This document shows, in pieces, positions 61,100 to 64,000 of a stretch of DNA of 64,000 bases (its first letter is position 1; every line of letters starts with the position of its first letter). The position numbers and the translations under genes are program-made. The notes beneath the pieces were generated by a model. It was not told the origin of the DNA. It made no database searches and saw only the letters and a list, made by a program, of their open reading frames with translations. This DNA is from Parolsenella catena (GTDB taxonomy: Bacteria; Actinomycetota; Coriobacteriia; Coriobacteriales; Atopobiaceae): NCBI RefSeq assembly GCF_003966955.1, contig NZ_AP019367.1, positions 248,001 through 312,000 of the forward strand, in the 5' to 3' direction.

Positions 61100-62176
61100 T
61101 TGACTGGGGCGGTCGTGGATCTCACTCTTGCAGGTATCTCGGCCTTTCGCTTCTATCGTGTCCCGCCGCAGGTTCTGGCGCTGCTTCCGCCGGTTGCCCA
61201 AGCTCGGGACTATGGGAGGCGTGGGCTATATGGTCATCCTCTCGTGGGGGAGGCACTTGGCGGCACGCCCCTGACCTGCCTTGCGACGGCTCGGAGACAG
61301 TCCACTGGCGCTCGTTGGATTAACTGGACACTCGTTCAGGGGGAGCTCCCCTTTGGGCACGTCCTTGACACGGACTTTTCGATTGGGGTTACAAGTCCCG
61401 CGCTGACTCTGATTACCCTGGGAAGGAAGCTGTCGGTTACACGGCTGGCCATGGCTGCATACGAGCTGACCGGTTATTTCTCCGTGTTCTGCCCATCGGA
61501 CGAAATGGAGGAGGCGCTGGCCTCAAATGCCGGGATGCTAAGGGATTCTGGTGTTCGCTCGTGGCATCGCGTTCCTAGAGAGGACGGGCGGCGTGGCGAC
61601 CTTTGGCAAAGGGCTCCGCTTGCGGACTTAGACGAGCTTGCGTCGTTTGCTCGGGTGAATGCCAAGCTTCGGGGCGCGGGGAAGCTGGCGGAGGCGCTAT
61701 CTCTCGTGAACGGGGTCGTGGCTTCTCCGTTTGAGGCGCGCCTGTCGGCTCTCCTCACGTTTCCTCGACGTCTTGGTGGATGCGCTCTCGAAGGTTTTGA
61801 GAACAATCGGAAGGTCGTTCTTGATGCCACGGGAAGGACTCTCTCCAACAAGAATGCTTGCTACGTCGATCTTTATCATCCCGGAGCTCCTGGAGGTCGT
61901 CCGCTTGCGGTTGAGTGCCAGGGCGGGGCAATCCATACGCTGGCGCGGGTGGCACTTGATGACGCCGATAGGCAGGTTGCCCTGCGGGGAATGGGCATCG
62001 ACGTGATCCCCGTCACATATCGTCAGGTTAGGGACGTGGAAAACTATCATGCGCTTGCCCGGCTTATCACGGGACTCTGCGGTCGGAAGCTACCGAGTAG
62101 AACCAGCCAGTTTGTTCGAGCGGAAAATGCCCTTCGCCATGAAATCTTGGGAGATTGGGCTCACATGTTTGATTGA
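61100..62176 (+). CDS. Predicted PD-(D/E)XK nuclease-like protein (DUF559/Vsr-like C-terminal domain)
   Basis: 358-residue protein without a firmly known function. The C-terminal part fits a Vsr/DUF559-type nuclease: E212 in SPFEARL, D257 in YVDLYHP, and E272-x-Q274 in AVECQGG, with a final RGMGIDVIPVTYRQV strand. The N-terminal part (DLTLAGISAFRFYR) resembles the DNA-binding or regulator-like region found with such nucleases in Coriobacteria. GC content and codon use (many NNT/NNA) are below those of neighbours. Start is TTG 61100, with GTG 61115 as alternative. Two inverted-repeat pairs flank the gene. Confidence 0.6.
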   Translation: MTGAVVDLTLAGISAFRFYRVPPQVLALLPPVAQARDYGRRGLYGHPLVGEALGGTPLTCLATARRQSTGARWINWTLVQGELPFGHVLDTDFSIGVTSPALTLITLGRKLSVTRLAMAAYELTGYFSVFCPSDEMEEALASNAGMLRDSGVRSWHRVPREDGRRGDLWQRAPLADLDELASFARVNAKLRGAGKLAEALSLVNGVVASPFEARLSALLTFPRRLGGCALEGFENNRKVVLDATGRTLSNKNACYVDLYHPGAPGGRPLAVECQGGAIHTLARVALDDADRQVALRGMGIDVIPVTYRQVRDVENYHALARLITGLCGRKLPSRTSQFVRAENALRHEILGDWAHMFD

Positions 62177-62198
62177 TTGGGCTCTAGAGGGACGCTGG

Positions 62199-62328
62199 GG
62201 GCTAAGTACGCAGATTGAAGCCGCTGCTCCGATGGGGTCGTCTCCTTCGGGAGCCCCCGTGGGGGATTCCAGTGATGATTTGGTATAAGTCGGTAGGCGT
62301 TCCGCCAATCAATCTGCGTACTTAGCCC
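62199..62328. repeat. AAGTACGCAGATT inverted pair, right
   Basis: GGGCTAAGTACGCAGATTGA (62199-62218) and its perfect 20-bp inverse (62309-62328). Core 13-mers are at 62204-62216 and 62311-62323, 94 bp apart. An inner hairpin with TTCG loop lies near 62250. Confidence 0.9.
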
Positions 62329-62439
62329 TGTTGATGGCGGGTGATCTTTTGCGGGTCATTACCAATGTGTCCGCACGGTCCCTTAATACGAAGATGCTAG
62401 GATAGCGGCGTTTTGAGAGCGAGCGAGATGGGGAGCAGC

Positions 62440-63603
62440 ATGAACATCACAGACAACATCGCCTACGTGGGCGTGAACGACCATGACATCGACCTGTTCG
62501 AGGGCCAGTACGACGTGCGCAAGAACGGCATGTCGTACAACTCCTACGTGGTCTTTGGCTCCGAGAAGGTCGTCGTGACCGACTCGGTTGACGCGCGCTT
62601 CGTTGACGAGTGGCTGGGCAGCCTCGAGGCCGCGCTCGCCGGCCGCACACCCGACTACCTCGTGGTCCACCACATGGAGCCCGACCACTCGGCCGGCATC
62701 GCCACCTTCATGGAGCGCTATCCCCAGGCAACCGTCGTGGCGTCTGCCATGGCGTTCAAGATGATGGCCGCCTACTTTGGCACGGACTTCGCGGGCCGCA
62801 GGGTCATCGTGAAGGAGGGCTCCACGCTCGAGCTCGGCGACCGCTCGCTCACGTTTGTGGGCGCGCCCAACGTGCACTGGCCCGAGGTCATGTTCTCCTA
62901 CGTGCCCGAGGACAAGGTCCTGTTCTCCGCCGACGGCTTTGGCAAGTTCGGCGCGCTTGACGTCGAGGACCCGGAGGGCTGGGCCTGCGAGGCGCGCCGC
63001 TACTACTTTGGCATCGTGGGCAAGTTCGGCAAGAACGTGCAGGCCGTGCTCAAGAAGGCCGCCGGCCTTGACATCGAGCACATCTGCCCGCTGCACGGTC
63101 CTGTGCTGTCCGAGAACCTCGGCTACTACCTGGGCCTCTACAACGCCTGGTCTTCCTACGAGCCGGAAGGCGAGGGCGTGACGATCGCCTACTCCTCCGT
63201 CTACGGCCACACGAGGGACGCCGCGCTGGCGCTCGCCGAGGCACTCGAGAAGCGCGGCCAGACCGTCGCCGTGTTCGACCTCGCCCGCGATGACATGGCC
63301 GAGGCCGTGGAGTCCGCCTTCCAGTACGATCGCCTCGTGCTTGCGAGCATCACCTACGCGGGCGGCATCTTCCCCCACATGAGCACCTTCATCCACACGC
63401 TGGCCGAGCATGCCTACCAGAGGCGCACGGTGGCGCTCGTTGAGTCCGGCACGTGGGCGCCCATGGCCGCCAAGGTCATGCGCGGCGAGCTCGAGGGCAT
63501 GAAGGACATCGCGGTGGCCGAGAACGTCGTGACGGTGCGCGGCGCGCTCGATGACGCCTCGCGCGCCCAGATCGAGGCGCTGGCTGACGAGCTCTCGAAG
63601 TAG
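62440..63603 (+). CDS. Flavodiiron protein (FprA family)
   Basis: Reduces oxygen or nitric oxide to protect anaerobes. The N-terminal metallo-beta-lactamase-like diiron domain has H78-x-E80-x-D82-H83, followed by further ligands in APNVHWPEVMF, FSADGF and ICPLHGPVL. The C-terminal flavodoxin domain starts near residue 248 with AYSSVYGHTRDAA. 387 residues is the plain class A form without rubredoxin. ATG 62440 is preceded by GGGGAGC. Confidence 0.92.
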   Translation: MNITDNIAYVGVNDHDIDLFEGQYDVRKNGMSYNSYVVFGSEKVVVTDSVDARFVDEWLGSLEAALAGRTPDYLVVHHMEPDHSAGIATFMERYPQATVVASAMAFKMMAAYFGTDFAGRRVIVKEGSTLELGDRSLTFVGAPNVHWPEVMFSYVPEDKVLFSADGFGKFGALDVEDPEGWACEARRYYFGIVGKFGKNVQAVLKKAAGLDIEHICPLHGPVLSENLGYYLGLYNAWSSYEPEGEGVTIAYSSVYGHTRDAALALAEALEKRGQTVAVFDLARDDMAEAVESAFQYDRLVLASITYAGGIFPHMSTFIHTLAEHAYQRRTVALVESGTWAPMAAKVMRGELEGMKDIAVAENVVTVRGALDDASRAQIEALADELSK

Positions 63604-63613
63604 GGACGTGACC

Positions 63614-64000
63614 GTGAGCGAGAAGACCGCTTCCGCCGCCGCCCTCTCGAGGCCCATGCGCCTGCTGTGCATAGGCCTGCTCGTGCTTCTCGGGTTCTCG
63701 CTGGGATGCTCGGAGTTCGTCGTCATCGGCATCGAGGTCAACATCGCGGACGCCTTCTCGGTGACGCTTGCGCAGGCGGGCGAGCTCATCAGCATGTTCG
63801 CGATCACGTATGCGGCGTGCACGCCCGTGCTTGCCATCGTGACCGGGCGCTTCAGGCGCTTCCAGCTGCTCGTGACCTATGCGGCGATCTTCTGTGCGGC
63901 CAACCTCGTGCAGGCGCTGGCGCCCACGTTTGCGGTGCTTTTGCTCTCGCGCGTGCTCATTGGCGCGGTGTCGGGGGCGTTCCTCGCCGTGGGCGTCACG
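63614..64000 (+). CDS. Major facilitator superfamily transporter (N-terminal part)
   Basis: Gene runs off the window; 129 codons are visible from GTG 63614 (TAGGGAC upstream; GTG 63608 possible). The sequence opens MSEKTASAAALSRP, then hydrophobic helices LLCIGLLVLLGFSLGCSEF and MFAITYAACTPVLAIV, then the loop GRFRRFQ (motif A position) and two more helices. The pattern SEFVVIGIEVNIADAF followed by VTLAQAGELIS fits DHA1-type drug or sugar efflux proteins of the AraJ/YdhP kind. Substrate unknown. Confidence 0.8.
   Translation, partial: MSEKTASAAALSRPMRLLCIGLLVLLGFSLGCSEFVVIGIEVNIADAFSVTLAQAGELISMFAITYAACTPVLAIVTGRFRRFQLLVTYAAIFCAANLVQALAPTFAVLLLSRVLIGAVSGAFLAVGVT

Overview
The window looks like a chromosomal segment of a high-GC anaerobic actinobacterium, most likely class Coriobacteriia (an Olsenella/Atopobiaceae-like organism). 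Grounds: strong G/C third-position bias, the actinobacterial-style order secY-adk-map-infA-rpmJ-rpsM-rpsK-rpsD-rpoA-rplQ-truA, and an anaerobe's redox set (electron-confurcating lactate dehydrogenase with a ferredoxin-fused EtfA, NfnAB transhydrogenase, flavodiiron protein). Species cannot be fixed from sequence alone.

Layout. 1-7.2 kb: end of the spc/alpha ribosomal operon, rpoA, rplQ, truA and a degenerate LCP-like membrane protein. 7.3-8.4 kb: a family 2 glycosyltransferase. 8.4-13.4 kb: argC-argJ-argB-argD behind a clear promoter with candidate ArgR boxes. 13.5-18.6 kb: Leloir operon galM-galK-galT (minus) and a divergent LacI-type regulator. 18.8-22.4 kb: asnS, a HAD phosphatase, a membrane dipeptidase. 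22.4-31.1 kb: a minus-strand operon larE-larB-larC-tetR (nickel-pincer cofactor synthesis for lactate racemase) divergent from a five-gene Nik/Dpp-type ABC importer whose first ATPase starts with a histidine-rich leader. 31.2-38.5 kb: DUF5692 membrane protein, small membrane protein, FKBP/SlyD-type isomerase, then a metal-resistance cluster (ArsR/SmtB sensor, HMA chaperone, Zn/Cd/Pb P-type ATPase) carrying three matching operators, dCMP deaminase, YgjP-type metallopeptidase, xpt. 38.7-42.4 kb: FAD lactate dehydrogenase-like protein-etfB-etfA. 42.5-45.9 kb: a GntR/HutC regulator bracketed by two copies of a structured element, then nfnB and nfnA. 46.2-50.7 kb: pth, prs, glmU, tRNA-Gln, a HAD phosphatase. 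50.8-55.5 kb: leucine operon (leader peptide and attenuator, leuA, leuC, leuD, leuB). 55.7-57.4 kb: ECF sigma factor with overlapping anti-sigma gene. 57.7-60.7 kb: mgtA with a long leader holding a small ORF. 61.1-62.3 kb: a lower-GC PD-(D/E)XK-like nuclease gene bracketed by two inverted-repeat pairs. 62.4-64 kb: flavodiiron protein and the start of an MFS transporter.

Functional links. The lar operon, the divergent nickel-type importer and the lactate dehydrogenase/Etf genes suggest use of both lactate enantiomers, with NfnAB balancing ferredoxin, NADH and NADPH; larA itself is not in the window. Intergenic spaces carry a dispersed family of GGGGACGGG-containing repeats and several long palindromes. 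The least explained signals are (a) the 44-nt core carried on two different long stems around the GntR gene, (b) the nuclease gene between paired AAGTACGCAGATT inverted repeats, (c) the tRNA-Gln whose acceptor helix is extended by 12 bp into a U-tract, and (d) the mgtA leader ORF.
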